In this document: positions 1 through 8,432 of the stretch, one piece after another
Numbering within the stretch: the stretch's first letter is position 1
Layout: every line of letters begins with the position of its first letter
Assembly (NCBI RefSeq): GCF_023008165.1
Contig: NZ_JAKQZA010000005.1
Location: forward strand, 372,001 to 436,000
Origin: Kordiimonas laminariae
Lineage (GTDB): Bacteria > Pseudomonadota > Alphaproteobacteria > Sphingomonadales > Kordiimonadaceae
Reading direction: 5' to 3'
Length of the DNA: 64,000 nt
Notes under the pieces: generated by a model
Database searches by the model: none
What the model saw: only the letters and a program-made list of their open reading frames with translations
What the model was told of the DNA's origin: nothing
Position numbers and translations under genes: made by a program

Positions 1-121
1 AGTATGTTCTTGATTTGTTCCTTATCACGAGATGTGTTATTTGTAAAAATATATTCTTCTCTGGCGCCAGTAGGCTGTATTTTCTATAAGCGCCGCAGAT
101 ATCGATAAAAGGTGATTCGCG

Positions 122-754
122 TTGATTATTGCAATTGATGGCCCAGCGGCAGCTGGAAAGGGAACGCTTGCCAAGCGTCTGGCAAAAGAGTTGGGTTATG
201 CATATCTGGATACTGGCGCACTGTACCGTGCGGTGGGGCTTGCTGTCTTGAAGGCGGGCGTGGACCCGAAGGATAATGCCTTCGCGGAGGCTGCTTCAGC
301 AGATCTGGATCTATCCCTCCTTGAAGCACCAGAACTACGCCATGAAGCAACGGGCACTGCGGCGTCTCATGTTGCTGCTATGCCAGTAGTTAGGTCTAAC
401 CTTCTGAATTTTCAGCGTAATTATGCATCTAATCCTCCAGGTGGTGTTGAAGGTGCTGTACTAGACGGCAGAGATATCGGTACTGTGGTGTGCCCTGATG
501 CGGACTTGAAACTGTTTGTTACAGCCAGTGCAGAAGAACGAGCACGCCGCAGAACTGCAGAGCAGGAAAGTCGCGGCGAGATGGCTGATTTTGAAGCTAT
601 TCTTGCTGATGTTAAAGCCAGAGACGAGCGCGATATGAACCGTGCGGAAGCGCCTTTGAAGCCCGCTGAAGATGCCCTCTTGCTAGATACAACATTATTA
701 GATATAGACGCCGTGTTTCAAAGAGCTGTTGCGGTCGTACGCGAACGACAATAG
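122..754 (+). CDS. cmk: cytidylate kinase (CMP/dCMP kinase)
   Basis: Transfers phosphate from ATP to CMP or dCMP in the cytoplasm for nucleotide recycling. The 210-residue product opens with MIIAIDGPAAAGKGT, whose P-loop (about residues 7-15) is typical of Cmk. The LDGRDIGTVV segment in the middle and the late RDERD motif are also family hallmarks. Length matches bacterial Cmk (210-230). The start is a TTG at 122, preceded at about 107-114 by an AAAGGTGA ribosome-binding site; no ATG or GTG lies in frame nearby. The gene sits 189 bases upstream of rpsA, the usual cmk-rpsA pairing. AroA, which often precedes it, is not visible in the first 121 bases. Confidence 0.96.
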   Translation: MIIAIDGPAAAGKGTLAKRLAKELGYAYLDTGALYRAVGLAVLKAGVDPKDNAFAEAASADLDLSLLEAPELRHEATGTAASHVAAMPVVRSNLLNFQRNYASNPPGGVEGAVLDGRDIGTVVCPDADLKLFVTASAEERARRRTAEQESRGEMADFEAILADVKARDERDMNRAEAPLKPAEDALLLDTTLLDIDAVFQRAVAVVRERQ

Positions 755-885
755 TTCCAATAACCGAAGACGCATTACATGCGGTCCCCATGCTTTACGC
801 GTGAGGGATATTTTGTGTTGCTGTTAGAGGCTTCCGGGCAGGAGAAAATGAAAGGGTTGTCCTTTCGTTATATATCCCGGGAGAA

Positions 886-909
886 GACCGCCGGAACCAA
901 CCGGCTGGC
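886..909 (+). other. hairpin in the rpsA leader
   Basis: The cmk-rpsA gap (755-943) contains a perfect 5-bp stem, GCCGG at 890-894 with CCGGC at 901-905, around an AACCAA loop. It ends about 38 bases before the rpsA start. S1 is known to control its own translation through leader structure in other bacteria; whether this stem does so here is inference. Nothing else in the 189-base gap stands out. Confidence 0.3.
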
Positions 910-943
910 ACGAAAACAAAACTATACTGAAAGGAAGACTTAA

Positions 944-2641
944 ATGTCTGACGTGGCAACAATGCCTAGCCTCTCTGATTTTGAGGCCCTACTGAATGAA
1001 TCTATGCCAGCTGAAACTGGCTTTGAAGGCCAGGTTGTAACTGGTACAGTTGTTTCTGTTGAAAACGACTTCGCGATCGTTGATATCGGACTTAAAGCCG
1101 AAGGTCGCGTTCCTCTTAAAGAATTCGCAATGCCAGGCCAGCAAGCTGAAATCGCTGTTGGAGACAATGTTGAAGTATTCGTTGATCGCGTTGAGAACGC
1201 ACTTGGCGAAGCTATCCTGTCTCGCGATAAAGCGCGCCGTGAAGAAGCTTGGACTGAGCTTGAAAAAGCATTTGAAGGCGACGCTCGTGTTAACGGTGTT
1301 ATCTTCGGCCGCGTTAAAGGCGGTTTCACTGTAGACCTGAACGGCGCTGTTGCGTTCCTTCCTGGTTCACAAGTGGACATTCGCCCAATCCGCGACGTAA
1401 CACCGCTTATGAACATTGAGCAGCCGTTCCAGATCCTGAAAATGGATCGTCGTCGTGGTAACATCGTTGTATCTCGCCGTGCTATCCTTGAAGAAGATCG
1501 TCAAGGCCAGCGTGCAGAGCTTCTTGGTAAGCTTAAAGAAGGTGATGCAATCGACGGTGTTGTTAAGAACATCACTGATTACGGTGCGTTCGTTGATCTT
1601 GGCGGTATCGATGGTCTTCTCCACGTTACTGACATGTCATGGCGCCGTGTTAACCACCCATCTGAAGTTCTTACAATTGGTGAGACTATCAAGGTTCAAG
1701 TGGTTCGCATTAACCCTGAGACACAGCGCATCAGCCTTGGCATGAAGCAGCTTGCTGAAGATCCTTGGGAAGGCATCGAAGCGAAATACGTTGTTGGCGC
1801 TAAGTTCAACGGTGTTGTTACAAACATCACTGACTACGGTGCATTCGTTGAGCTAGAGTCTGGCGTTGAAGGCCTGGTACACGTTTCTGAAATGAGCTGG
1901 GTTAAGAAGAACATCCACCCAGGTAAGATCGTTTCTACAAGCCAAGAAGTTGAAGTTATGGTTCTTGAAGTTGATGCTTCTAAGCGCCGTATTTCTCTTG
2001 GTCTTAAGCAGTGTGGCGACAACCCATGGGAAGCATTCGCTGATAAGTACCCTGCAGGTACAGAAATCGAAGGCGAAGTTAAGAACATCACTGAGTTCGG
2101 TCTGTTCATCGGTCTTGAAGGCGATGTGGACGGCATGGTTCACCTATCTGATCTTGATTGGGATCGTTCTGGTGAAGAAGCTATCCAAGACTTCAAGAAA
2201 GGCGACACAGTTAAAGCCGTTGTTCTTGATGTAGACATGAAGAAAGAGCGTATCTCTCTTGGTATCAAACAGCTTTCTGGCGACCCATTCGCGGACGTTT
2301 CTTCTAAGAAGCGCGGTGAGCAGGTTTCTGTAGTTGTTACTAAGGTAACTGAGAACGGTCTTGAAGTTGAGCTTGGCGACACTGGCGTTTCTGCGTTCAT
2401 CCGCCGCTCTGATCTTGCACGTGACCGTGATGACCAGCGCCCAGAGCGCTTCTCAGAAGGTGACAAGCTTGATGCAATGGTAACTGGCGTTGATAAGAGC
2501 AGCCGTAAAGTTAACCTTTCAATCAAAGCTCTTGAGATCTCTGAAGAAAAAGCTGCTGTTGAACAGTTTGGTTCATCAGACTCTGGTGCAAGCCTTGGTG
2601 ATATCCTTGGTGCTGCGCTTGAGAAAGCAAAAGATAACTAA
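944..2641 (+). CDS. rpsA: 30S ribosomal protein S1
   Basis: S1 binds mRNA on the 30S subunit and helps unfold and dock it for initiation. The 565-residue protein carries six S1 OB-fold repeats beginning near residues 30, 114, 200, 285, 372 and 459. Repeats 3 and 4 are the most alike (GVVKNITDYGAFVDL versus GVVTNITDYGAFVEL), as expected for S1. The ATG at 944 follows an AAGGAAG ribosome-binding site at about 931-937. Codon use is strongly biased towards GTT, CTT and GCT, consistent with very high expression. A strong terminator follows at 2670-2699. The order cmk-rpsA-ihfB is conserved in proteobacteria. Confidence 0.98.
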   Translation: MSDVATMPSLSDFEALLNESMPAETGFEGQVVTGTVVSVENDFAIVDIGLKAEGRVPLKEFAMPGQQAEIAVGDNVEVFVDRVENALGEAILSRDKARREEAWTELEKAFEGDARVNGVIFGRVKGGFTVDLNGAVAFLPGSQVDIRPIRDVTPLMNIEQPFQILKMDRRRGNIVVSRRAILEEDRQGQRAELLGKLKEGDAIDGVVKNITDYGAFVDLGGIDGLLHVTDMSWRRVNHPSEVLTIGETIKVQVVRINPETQRISLGMKQLAEDPWEGIEAKYVVGAKFNGVVTNITDYGAFVELESGVEGLVHVSEMSWVKKNIHPGKIVSTSQEVEVMVLEVDASKRRISLGLKQCGDNPWEAFADKYPAGTEIEGEVKNITEFGLFIGLEGDVDGMVHLSDLDWDRSGEEAIQDFKKGDTVKAVVLDVDMKKERISLGIKQLSGDPFADVSSKKRGEQVSVVVTKVTENGLEVELGDTGVSAFIRRSDLARDRDDQRPERFSEGDKLDAMVTGVDKSSRKVNLSIKALEISEEKAAVEQFGSSDSGASLGDILGAALEKAKDN

Positions 2642-2669
2642 GCCATACGCTTATTATTCTTACGGGAAA

Positions 2670-2699
2670 GCCGCTGCCATTTTTGGTGGCGGCTTTTTT
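2670..2699 (+). terminator. intrinsic terminator of rpsA
   Basis: A 10-bp stem pairs 2670-2679 with 2684-2693 (two G-U pairs) around a four-T loop and is followed by six Ts at 2694-2699. It lies 28 bases after the rpsA stop and separates rpsA from ihfB. Confidence 0.9.
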
Positions 2700-2834
2700 G
2701 TATTTGAACAAGGGTAGTTAGAAAAATCTCTTACTCTGATGAGTGAAATAGGCCTGATTTTGTGTGAAAAACGAATAAATTCAAAAAAAATGTAAGAATA
2801 TGCCCATAAAAGCCTTTTCTTTGAACGACTTATC

Positions 2835-2868
2835 TTGACGGATGCGCGATCAAGTGGCACGCTACTTC
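2835..2868 (+). promoter_or_regulatory. possible ihfB promoter
   Basis: The 286-base rpsA-ihfB gap needs a promoter because rpsA is terminated at 2699. A CTTGACG element at 2834-2840 is a good -35 candidate. The -10 is poor (GCTACT-like around 2861-2866), so this is a tentative call. The AT-rich tract at 2770-2800 could act as an upstream element. Confidence 0.3.
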
Positions 2869-2927
2869 CAACGGACCACGGGTGATAGTACCGAGTGAAG
2901 TAAGACAGCCCCCACGGGAGGATGCAT

Positions 2928-3206
2928 ATGATCAAGTCCGAATTGATTAACAAAATTGCAGAAGAGAACCCTCATCTTTTTCATCGGGATGTGGAACGAA
3001 TTGTTTCGAAGATTTTTGATGAAATTACAGGTGCACTTTCTCGCGGTGACCGTGTTGAACTGCGCGGTTTCGGGGCTTTCTCGGTAAAAGAAAGACCAGC
3101 TCGTGTTGGGCGTAACCCACGTACGGGCGAGAAGGTGGATGTTTCCGCTAAAAGAGTTCCATACTTTAAAACTGGTAAACATCTACGCGAGCGCCTAAAT
3201 AAATAG
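2928..3206 (+). CDS. ihfB: integration host factor beta subunit
   Basis: IHF beta pairs with IHF alpha to bend DNA sharply in the minor groove, acting in replication, recombination and transcription. The 92-residue chain starting [11 protein letters not shown] has the HU/IHF fold. It carries the [11 protein letters not shown] arm tip with the intercalating proline, and [10 protein letters not shown] in the body. Two ATGs are available at 2922 and 2928. I chose 2928 because GGGAGG ends at 2921, giving 6-base spacing, and because IHF beta proteins begin M-x-KSEL. It is followed 32 bases later by lapA. Confidence 0.95.
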   Translation: MIKSELINKIAEENPHLFHRDVERIVSKIFDEITGALSRGDRVELRGFGAFSVKERPARVGRNPRTGEKVDVSAKRVPYFKTGKHLRERLNK

Positions 3207-3238
3207 GCACGCGCTTTAACCACACTTGGAACTACATT

Positions 3239-3604
3239 ATGGGCAAGTCCTTGTTACTCTTGATTCGCCGCCTTTTCTGGCTGCTTATGGGGCTTGCTCT
3301 GGTGTTTTTTGCGGTTAACAATCGTACGATGGTTCAAATTTCCTTTGAACCATTCTGGAGCGGCTTTTCTATGCCGCTTTACCTTCTCTTGTTCATTGGT
3401 ATTTTTATTGGGCTTTTGGTTTCCGCTTTTGTAACCGGGTGGCTGCGCCTTGAGGGCTTCACAAAGCGCCGCAAAGCTGAACGCAGAGCTGGTTATCTTG
3501 AAGATCAAATGTCTGCCATGGCAGAGGATGCTTATGTAACGCAGGCTGCACGAGCGAGAGAAACAGCTCAAACTGGCGGTAGCGCGCTTGCCAAAACAGA
3601 GTAA
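3239..3604 (+). CDS. lapA: LapA-family membrane protein (DUF1049)
   Basis: Small inner-membrane protein of 121 residues. Two hydrophobic helices (about residues 12-26 and 44-66) are joined by the conserved NNRTMVQISFEPF segment, and a basic, helical cytoplasmic tail follows (TKRRKAERRAGYLEDQM). In Escherichia coli, LapA partners LapB in controlling lipopolysaccharide synthesis. The N-terminal architecture and the position directly after ihfB match lapA loci elsewhere. No lapB-like TPR gene follows here; pyrF comes next. Role in this organism is inferred from the family. Confidence 0.82.
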   Translation: MGKSLLLLIRRLFWLLMGLALVFFAVNNRTMVQISFEPFWSGFSMPLYLLLFIGIFIGLLVSAFVTGWLRLEGFTKRRKAERRAGYLEDQMSAMAEDAYVTQAARARETAQTGGSALAKTE

Positions 3605-3657
3605 AACAGGCTACATGCTGGCTTCAATCGTATCTCTTATTATAAGGCGACTGAACC

Positions 3658-4371
3658 ATGAAACCTAGCGACCGCATTTACTGTGCTCTTGATACTGTTG
3701 AAACTCAAAAAGCTGTGGATTTAGCCAAAACACTGAATGGTGTTGTTGGCGGTATTAAGCTTGGTCTTGAGTTTTACTGCGCGAACGGTGCGGATGGTTT
3801 TAAAGCGGTTGCTGAAACGGGTATGCCGATTTTCCTCGATCTGAAATTCCATGACATTCCAAATACTGTTGCGGGAGCTATAAGAGCGGTCGCACCACTT
3901 GGCCCGAAAATCCTGACCATTCACACTCAAGGTGGACCTGAGATGATGCGCCGTGCGGCGGAAACTGCTGCGGAAGAGGCTGCAAAGCATGGTCATGCGA
4001 AGCCGTGGGTAACAGGTGTTACTATCCTTACCAGTTTGGATGATTCGGATATGAAGGCGATTGGTGTTGAGGATGTGGTTGCTGATCAGGTTGCCCGCTT
4101 AGCAGCTCTTGGTGCAGCAAATGGTCTTGACGGGATGGTATGTAGCCCTCGCGAAATAACATTGGCACGTGCTGCAACAAACCCTGATTTCAAGCTTGTT
4201 GTGCCTGGTATTCGCCCAGCAGGCAGTGCGGCTGGAGATCAGAAAAGGGTGATGACCCCCTTTGATGCCGTAGAAGCCGGAGCTGATGTTTTGGTGATTG
4301 GTCGCCCAATTACTCAGGCAGATGATCCGCGAGCTGCCGCAGAAGCTATTGCAAACAGCATTAATGGTTAA
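3658..4371 (+). CDS. pyrF: orotidine 5'-phosphate decarboxylase
   Basis: Converts OMP to UMP, the last step of de novo pyrimidine synthesis, in the cytoplasm. The 237-residue protein has the catalytic block DLKFHDIPNT at residues 61-70 (Asp61, Lys63, Asp66). It also has the phosphate-binding PGIRPAGSAAGDQKRVMTP segment near the C-terminus and a late GRPIT motif, all classical for bacterial PyrF. The ATG at 3658 gives the standard length. It ends 9 bases before the convergent LytTR gene, with no room for a dedicated terminator. Confidence 0.97.
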   Translation: MKPSDRIYCALDTVETQKAVDLAKTLNGVVGGIKLGLEFYCANGADGFKAVAETGMPIFLDLKFHDIPNTVAGAIRAVAPLGPKILTIHTQGGPEMMRRAAETAAEEAAKHGHAKPWVTGVTILTSLDDSDMKAIGVEDVVADQVARLAALGAANGLDGMVCSPREITLARAATNPDFKLVVPGIRPAGSAAGDQKRVMTPFDAVEAGADVLVIGRPITQADDPRAAAEAIANSING

Positions 4372-4380
4372 TTTCGGCGT

Positions 4381-5895
4381 TTAGGACAAAGCTTTTCTGA
4401 CCTGTGGCATGATTCTGCGGCTCACAGGAATGGTTTGCGCCTCTGTGAGTTTTAAAGTCCCCTGGCCGGAAGTTTCTCTTACAAGTTCAAGAATATGATG
4501 TGTGTTCACAAGGTAAGATCGGTGAACGCGCATAAAACTGCTGGGTAAAGTTTGTTCAAACCTTGAAAGCCTGGCGGTATGCAGCAGGGTCATGCCGCCT
4601 TTAAGGTGTATCTCTACATAATCTCCAGCTGCCTGACAGTAGATGATTTGCTTTGTGTTGATACGTTTGATTTTCCCGGCTTCCGAAATCTGGATTATGC
4701 TTGGGTTGTCATTTTCCTGCTTGCTTTCCAAGACCAGTTGTAGCTTGTCGGCGCGTTTTTGTTCCGAGAGCAAAAGTGCCCGTTTTTCTTCCAGTAAAGT
4801 GGCGTGATCCCAGAATAAAAAGATAAAGAGCAAGGCTACGGAATAATAATAATAGGTATCTAAAAATGCATTAGGTGCGGCGATAATAATGACCGCGAAC
4901 AGGAAAAGCACCACTGTGTAGATTTTTGCGTGGGGCTTCTGTTTGTAAATACCGTGGCTCGTTAATAGAAAAGCTCCTATCGTTGGCCCAAGCATGGCAA
5001 AGGCCGCTTTATCATTAAAGGATGGTTCTATAAATGCAGGCAACTGCAGCATGAGAAGGCCAGCAAAAAAATAGGCGGATCGGATGTTGGGACAGAACTT
5101 TTGGAATATATAATAAAACAGGAAACTACCCGTCAGCCCTGAGAAAAGGGCTACGAGAATAAGCCTTATTTCCTGAAAGGGGTATTCATACTGAAAGAGT
5201 CCGCGGGTGATTTCGGCAAAAAGCTGTAACACAGTGAAAAGCGCACCAAGCGGCAAAGCTAGCCCCTCTAAAATATTCTCCTGCCGAATTCCCTGAAAAC
5301 CAAAATAAAACATACCCACTAGCAAAATGCCCAAGGGTATAGCTGAGGATAGATAGTTCTTTAACGCAACATTTGGCGGATGGTTATAAGGGCCAATCGC
5401 AAGATAATGAATCGGCGATTTCAGAGCGATATAGCTATGATGGTTCGATAGGTGGATAACGAGGCTGTTTTTCCCTGCTCTGATTTGCTGGCGCGGTAAG
5501 GAGAAGACAGCATCCATTTTTCCAGGGATTTCATTCATTGCATTAGAGGCTGGCTTCCCATTGTGCCCTAGTAGAGATCCATTCCAATATAAACTGCTTG
5601 AAATGGTGCCTGAGATGAAAAGCCCCAGTGGTTCTGGTTGCTTTAATACCTCGTCCGCAACCGTGACAGTTGCTTTAACCCAAGCTGACTTCTTATGTGG
5701 TTTGATGTCATAGAAACTGGTTTTAGTGCAACGTGCATCCTCGAAATCTGGCATTGAAGCAGCGTCACTGTAACAGATGATTACATCTTTAATATGGGTG
5801 AATTTATCTTCGGCCAGTGAAGCTTGCGTTGCAATAATCCAGCAAAGAATTACCTGACCAAAGAATCTTATCAGAGATGTTTTTGTGTATGACAT
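4381..5895 (-). CDS. membrane-bound LytTR transcription factor with 7TM sensor region
   Basis: Looks like a one-component regulator in which sensing and DNA binding share one chain. From the ATG at 5895 (504 residues) there is a signal peptide (cut near residue 28). An extracytoplasmic beta-rich domain follows (about 30-220, 7TMR-DISM-like). Seven hydrophobic segments come next (about 230-430), then a charged helix (EEKRALLLSEQKRADKLQ) and a C-terminal LytTR domain over roughly the last 100 residues, with FMRVHRSYLVN and IPVSRR. The reading frame stays open upstream to 6174, but that would run into the divergent hydrolase gene. The ATG at 5895 immediately precedes a clear signal peptide, so I prefer it. 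The ligand is unknown. A two-box LytTR-like site lies just upstream. Confidence 0.82.
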   Translation of the reverse strand: MSYTKTSLIRFFGQVILCWIIATQASLAEDKFTHIKDVIICYSDAASMPDFEDARCTKTSFYDIKPHKKSAWVKATVTVADEVLKQPEPLGLFISGTISSSLYWNGSLLGHNGKPASNAMNEIPGKMDAVFSLPRQQIRAGKNSLVIHLSNHHSYIALKSPIHYLAIGPYNHPPNVALKNYLSSAIPLGILLVGMFYFGFQGIRQENILEGLALPLGALFTVLQLFAEITRGLFQYEYPFQEIRLILVALFSGLTGSFLFYYIFQKFCPNIRSAYFFAGLLMLQLPAFIEPSFNDKAAFAMLGPTIGAFLLTSHGIYKQKPHAKIYTVVLFLFAVIIIAAPNAFLDTYYYYSVALLFIFLFWDHATLLEEKRALLLSEQKRADKLQLVLESKQENDNPSIIQISEAGKIKRINTKQIIYCQAAGDYVEIHLKGGMTLLHTARLSRFEQTLPSSFMRVHRSYLVNTHHILELVRETSGQGTLKLTEAQTIPVSRRIMPQVRKALS

Positions 5896-5900
5896 CCATG

Positions 5901-5930
5901 TACCGCTTATGGGAAAGACTATACCGTTTA
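5901..5930. promoter_or_regulatory. paired LytTR-like boxes in divergent promoter region
   Basis: Two 9-bp direct repeats, TACCGCTTA (5901-5909) and TACCGTTTA (5922-5930), are separated by exactly 12 bases. LytTR proteins are known to bind paired 9-bp repeats resembling (T/A)(A/C)(C/A)GTTN(A/G)(T/G) with about 12-base spacing. The boxes lie between the LytTR gene (start 5895) and the hydrolase gene (start 6005). A TATAGT -10 candidate for the hydrolase is at 5973-5978, so the boxes sit at about -84 to -55 relative to its expected start site. Confidence 0.6.
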
Positions 5931-6004
5931 CCGAACTCAGGCAGAAACCTGCCGAAAAGTTATTAACCTGTTTATAGTTTTGACTATGCAGCGAGTAAAT
6001 AACT

Positions 6005-7723
6005 ATGGAAATACCAACAATTATCAAAAACAGTTTTATTGGTGCAGCTACTATTTTTGTGGCGAGTGCTATCGCATGCGCTGAAGATATGGTCGATATT
6101 CGTCTGAAGAAGGCAATCCAATACGACCAGCTCCTTGAAAAGCACCAACTCACTGGTCTGTCAGTTGCCGTCATTGATAACTATGAACTTGTTCATCTAA
6201 TCGGTGCTGGAGAAAAAGACTACGGAACAGGCCAGTTGGTTGATCCTGATACCGCTTTTTCAACGGCCTCCGTTTCCAAGGCTATTACAGGTCTTATTGC
6301 AGTGATGCTGGTGGAACAAGGTGTGCTGGATTTGGATAAGCCAGTTTCAGTATATCTGAAGCGTTGGTCTTTGCCTGAAAGCGACTTCAATAAATACCAG
6401 CCTATCACACTACGCCATTTACTAACGCACACGGCAGGAACATCTCAAAGCGGGTTTGCTGATTATTATCCGGGTGACGATATTCCCACTCTGATTGAAA
6501 GCCTGAATGGTGAGAAGCTGGCTCGCTATAAGGAGCCTATTACTATTATGTGGGAGCCCAGGCAGAGGTTTAAATATAGTGGCGGCGGGTTTGTTGTAGC
6601 ACAGGTAGCAATAGAGGATGTGACAGGAAAAACGCTCCCAGAATTAGCGAGAGAAATGTTGTTTGATCCACTTGGTATGCAAAATACGACCATGCATCAG
6701 GTTGGGCATCAGGATTTCCCAAAAAATGTTGCTAAAGCTCATGCGTTTGACAGAAGCCATTTTGGTGACGGTGGTGTTCTTATTAACCCACAACAGGCAG
6801 CAGGTGGTGTTTGGAGTAGCGCTGCAGATATGGCGAAGCTGGTTTTGGATATGCAGAAAGCACTCGCCAAAAAGCCCTCAAAGGTGATTTCTCCTTGGGT
6901 GGCGAAGACTGTTACCTCGATTCAAACATTTAAAAAAGCAGGTGGTTGGGGCCTTGGTTGGGCAAGGTATGAAGCGCAAGGTAATCTCGATTGGTTTTCG
7001 CACCTCGGCTATAACACCGGCATTGGCGGCGCTGTAATGGGCAGTATGGAAGGCGGGAAAGCCATTATCGCTTTTGGAAATGGGGTCCACCGAGTGCGGG
7101 TGCCTGCCATTAATGAGGTGATCGCAACAACTATTAAAACACTGGGGTGGAAGCGAGAGATACAGGTAAGTGAGACGGATATACCTGATGAAATTCGGTC
7201 TCGTATTGTTGGGCATTACCGGAATTTGAACACGGGGTATTGGTCTCCGTTTCATGAAGTAGTGACAATTGAAGAGAGGGATGGTGCTTTGTGGCTTGAT
7301 AATTCAATCAAGCGCAGAGCCCCTCGAAAGCTTATTCATATCGGAGAAGGCAGGTTCAAGATGGATGAATTCAATGGAAGTGAAATTACCATTGAAAAGA
7401 ATCCTTCCGATCAATCATGGTACTTAACTATGGGCCGTAAAGGCATGAATTCGAAGGCCTATGCTCTAAGAAAATTAACACCCGGTTATAAGTTGCCATA
7501 TGACCTTATTTATGAAGGGCAATTTGATGCCGCTCTGGCGGCTTATAAAGCCTGGAAACAGGAAGCGCCTGAAAGTAGCCTTCTAACTGTGCGTAATCTT
7601 TTACAGGAAGCGGCGTATGCGGCTGAGAATAATCAACAGACTATAGCGAAAGATTTCTACAGGATTGCTCTGCATTTTTACCCTGAAAATTCAGAGGTGT
7701 TGGAGAAACTTAAAGCTTTATAG
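6005..7723 (+). CDS. secreted serine hydrolase, beta-lactamase (class C/PBP4*) family
   Basis: Predicted exported hydrolase of 572 residues. The N-terminus is a signal peptide (cut near residue 26, after SAIACA). The beta-lactamase-type fold follows with SVSK at 89-92 (nucleophile Ser89, Lys92), YSG at 191-193 in the Tyr-x-Asn position, and HLG at 333-335 in the KTG position. Residues 370-480 form a C-terminal beta domain, and the last 75 residues look like a TPR-type helical hairpin pair (EGQFDAALAAYKAWKQEAPE). Substrate unknown; family members include esterases, peptidases and peptidoglycan-acting enzymes. It is divergent from the LytTR regulator, which probably controls it. Confidence 0.85.
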   Translation: MEIPTIIKNSFIGAATIFVASAIACAEDMVDIRLKKAIQYDQLLEKHQLTGLSVAVIDNYELVHLIGAGEKDYGTGQLVDPDTAFSTASVSKAITGLIAVMLVEQGVLDLDKPVSVYLKRWSLPESDFNKYQPITLRHLLTHTAGTSQSGFADYYPGDDIPTLIESLNGEKLARYKEPITIMWEPRQRFKYSGGGFVVAQVAIEDVTGKTLPELAREMLFDPLGMQNTTMHQVGHQDFPKNVAKAHAFDRSHFGDGGVLINPQQAAGGVWSSAADMAKLVLDMQKALAKKPSKVISPWVAKTVTSIQTFKKAGGWGLGWARYEAQGNLDWFSHLGYNTGIGGAVMGSMEGGKAIIAFGNGVHRVRVPAINEVIATTIKTLGWKREIQVSETDIPDEIRSRIVGHYRNLNTGYWSPFHEVVTIEERDGALWLDNSIKRRAPRKLIHIGEGRFKMDEFNGSEITIEKNPSDQSWYLTMGRKGMNSKAYALRKLTPGYKLPYDLIYEGQFDAALAAYKAWKQEAPESSLLTVRNLLQEAAYAAENNQQTIAKDFYRIALHFYPENSEVLEKLKAL

Positions 7724-7728
7724 GTGCT

Positions 7729-7748
7729 GATCGCCCCACGGGGCGATC
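7729..7748. terminator. perfect hairpin between convergent genes
   Basis: GATCGCCC at 7729-7736 pairs perfectly with GGGCGATC at 7741-7748 around a four-base CACG loop. It fills the 25-base gap between the hydrolase stop (7723) and the TetR stop (7749). No T-run follows on either strand, so termination strength is uncertain; it may work for both genes or slow exonuclease decay. Confidence 0.55.
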
Positions 7749-8321
7749 CTATTTCAGGGTATTTGAAACCCATAACTTCAGGGTTTGTTCAGCTATTTCA
7801 AAATGACTTTTATCTGATGTGGCAACAGCTTGGGTCATAGCGCCTTGAAGGCTGCTGATCATAAAAGAAGCAATAGCACTTGCATCCACTGATGGTGCGC
7901 CGGAGGAAATGGCTGTTTCTGTCCAGCCTTTCACCTGCATGAAGAATGAAAGAACTTTAGCAGCAACAGATTCGGGCAGGTAACTTGCTTCTGAACCCAG
8001 CATGCAACAAAGGCATACCTTATCGTCGCCGTATAGGGCGGTTCTGTATGTACCAATAAGGCAGTCGAGGCGCTGTCTTACTTCATAAATGGATGTTGCT
8101 TCAGGCTCGCCGAGCGATTCGAGAATTTTCTCGGTATACCGGCTGACAACAGCCTCTCCTAAGTCTGCTTTTTGCGGAAAATGATAATGCACGCTGGCGC
8201 TTTTCACACCAACTTCAGTGGCTAAATCCCGGAAACTGACGGCGTCAAAACCGCCGGAACGCATGTGTCTTTCTGCGGCATCCAATATTTCTTGTGCTTT
8301 TGGCGAATATGTTTTTGTCAT
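7749..8321 (-). CDS. TetR-family repressor with a cysteine cluster
   Basis: Transcriptional regulator of 190 residues from the ATG at 8321. The TetR N-terminal HTH spans about residues 10-56, with FRDLATEVGVKSASVHYHFPQK as recognition region. The ligand domain contains KVCLCCMLGSEASYLP with Cys103, Cys105 and Cys106. Related TetR proteins near oxidoreductases (NemR type) sense electrophiles through a cysteine in this region. It is divergent from a glutathione transferase and a cupin gene. The gap has two copies of CTATC-N4-GATAG, one on each side of a TTGACA element. The start at 8321 is preferred over the longer frame to 8387 because the TetR fold begins there and AGAAAG precedes it. Confidence 0.9.
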   Translation of the reverse strand: MTKTYSPKAQEILDAAERHMRSGGFDAVSFRDLATEVGVKSASVHYHFPQKADLGEAVVSRYTEKILESLGEPEATSIYEVRQRLDCLIGTYRTALYGDDKVCLCCMLGSEASYLPESVAAKVLSFFMQVKGWTETAISSGAPSVDASAIASFMISSLQGAMTQAVATSDKSHFEIAEQTLKLWVSNTLK

Positions 8322-8332
8322 CTTTCTACTAT

Positions 8333-8346
8333 CTATCAGAAGATAG
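8333..8346. promoter_or_regulatory. operator copy A, CTATC-N4-GATAG
   Basis: Inverted repeat CTATC (8333-8337), AGAA, GATAG (8342-8346), 12 bases upstream of the tetR start. The same 5-4-5 palindrome recurs at 8391-8404. Two matching palindromes in a TetR divergent region are most simply read as the repressor's binding sites. Confidence 0.65.
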
Positions 8347-8350
8347 GCTG

Positions 8351-8379
8351 TTGACAAGTGCCAACAACATACCCATGTT
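8351..8379 (+). promoter_or_regulatory. candidate promoter of the GST-cupin operon
   Basis: A perfect TTGACA -35 hexamer at 8351-8356 is followed after 17 bases by CATGTT at 8374-8379, a weak -10 (3 of 6 matches). It lies between the two CTATC-N4-GATAG operators, so repressor bound at either site would block it. Confidence 0.45.
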
Positions 8380-8390
8380 ATTTTCATTAT

Positions 8391-8404
8391 CTATCTACTG
8401 ATAG
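8391..8404. promoter_or_regulatory. operator copy B, CTATC-N4-GATAG
   Basis: Inverted repeat CTATC (8391-8395), TACT, GATAG (8400-8404), 58 bases from copy A and 29 bases before the GST start codon. Position just downstream of the candidate -10 suits repression of the GST-cupin operon. Confidence 0.65.
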
Positions 8405-8432
8405 GTAAGTAAGTAAAAAAGAGGAGATTTCA

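Noticed and set aside
1-121. Open frame (1-108) before cmk that might be the tail of aroA
   Set aside because: Translation shows no AroA C-terminal features, codon use is unlike a gene, and the stretch is AT-rich intergenic sequence.
923-928. TATACT as a -10 for rpsA
   Set aside because: No -35 at the right distance, and it would lie only 16 bases from the start codon.
940-1464. 174-residue antisense frame over rpsA
   Set aside because: Shadow of the strongly biased rpsA codons; Ser/Arg-rich with no motif or ribosome-binding site.
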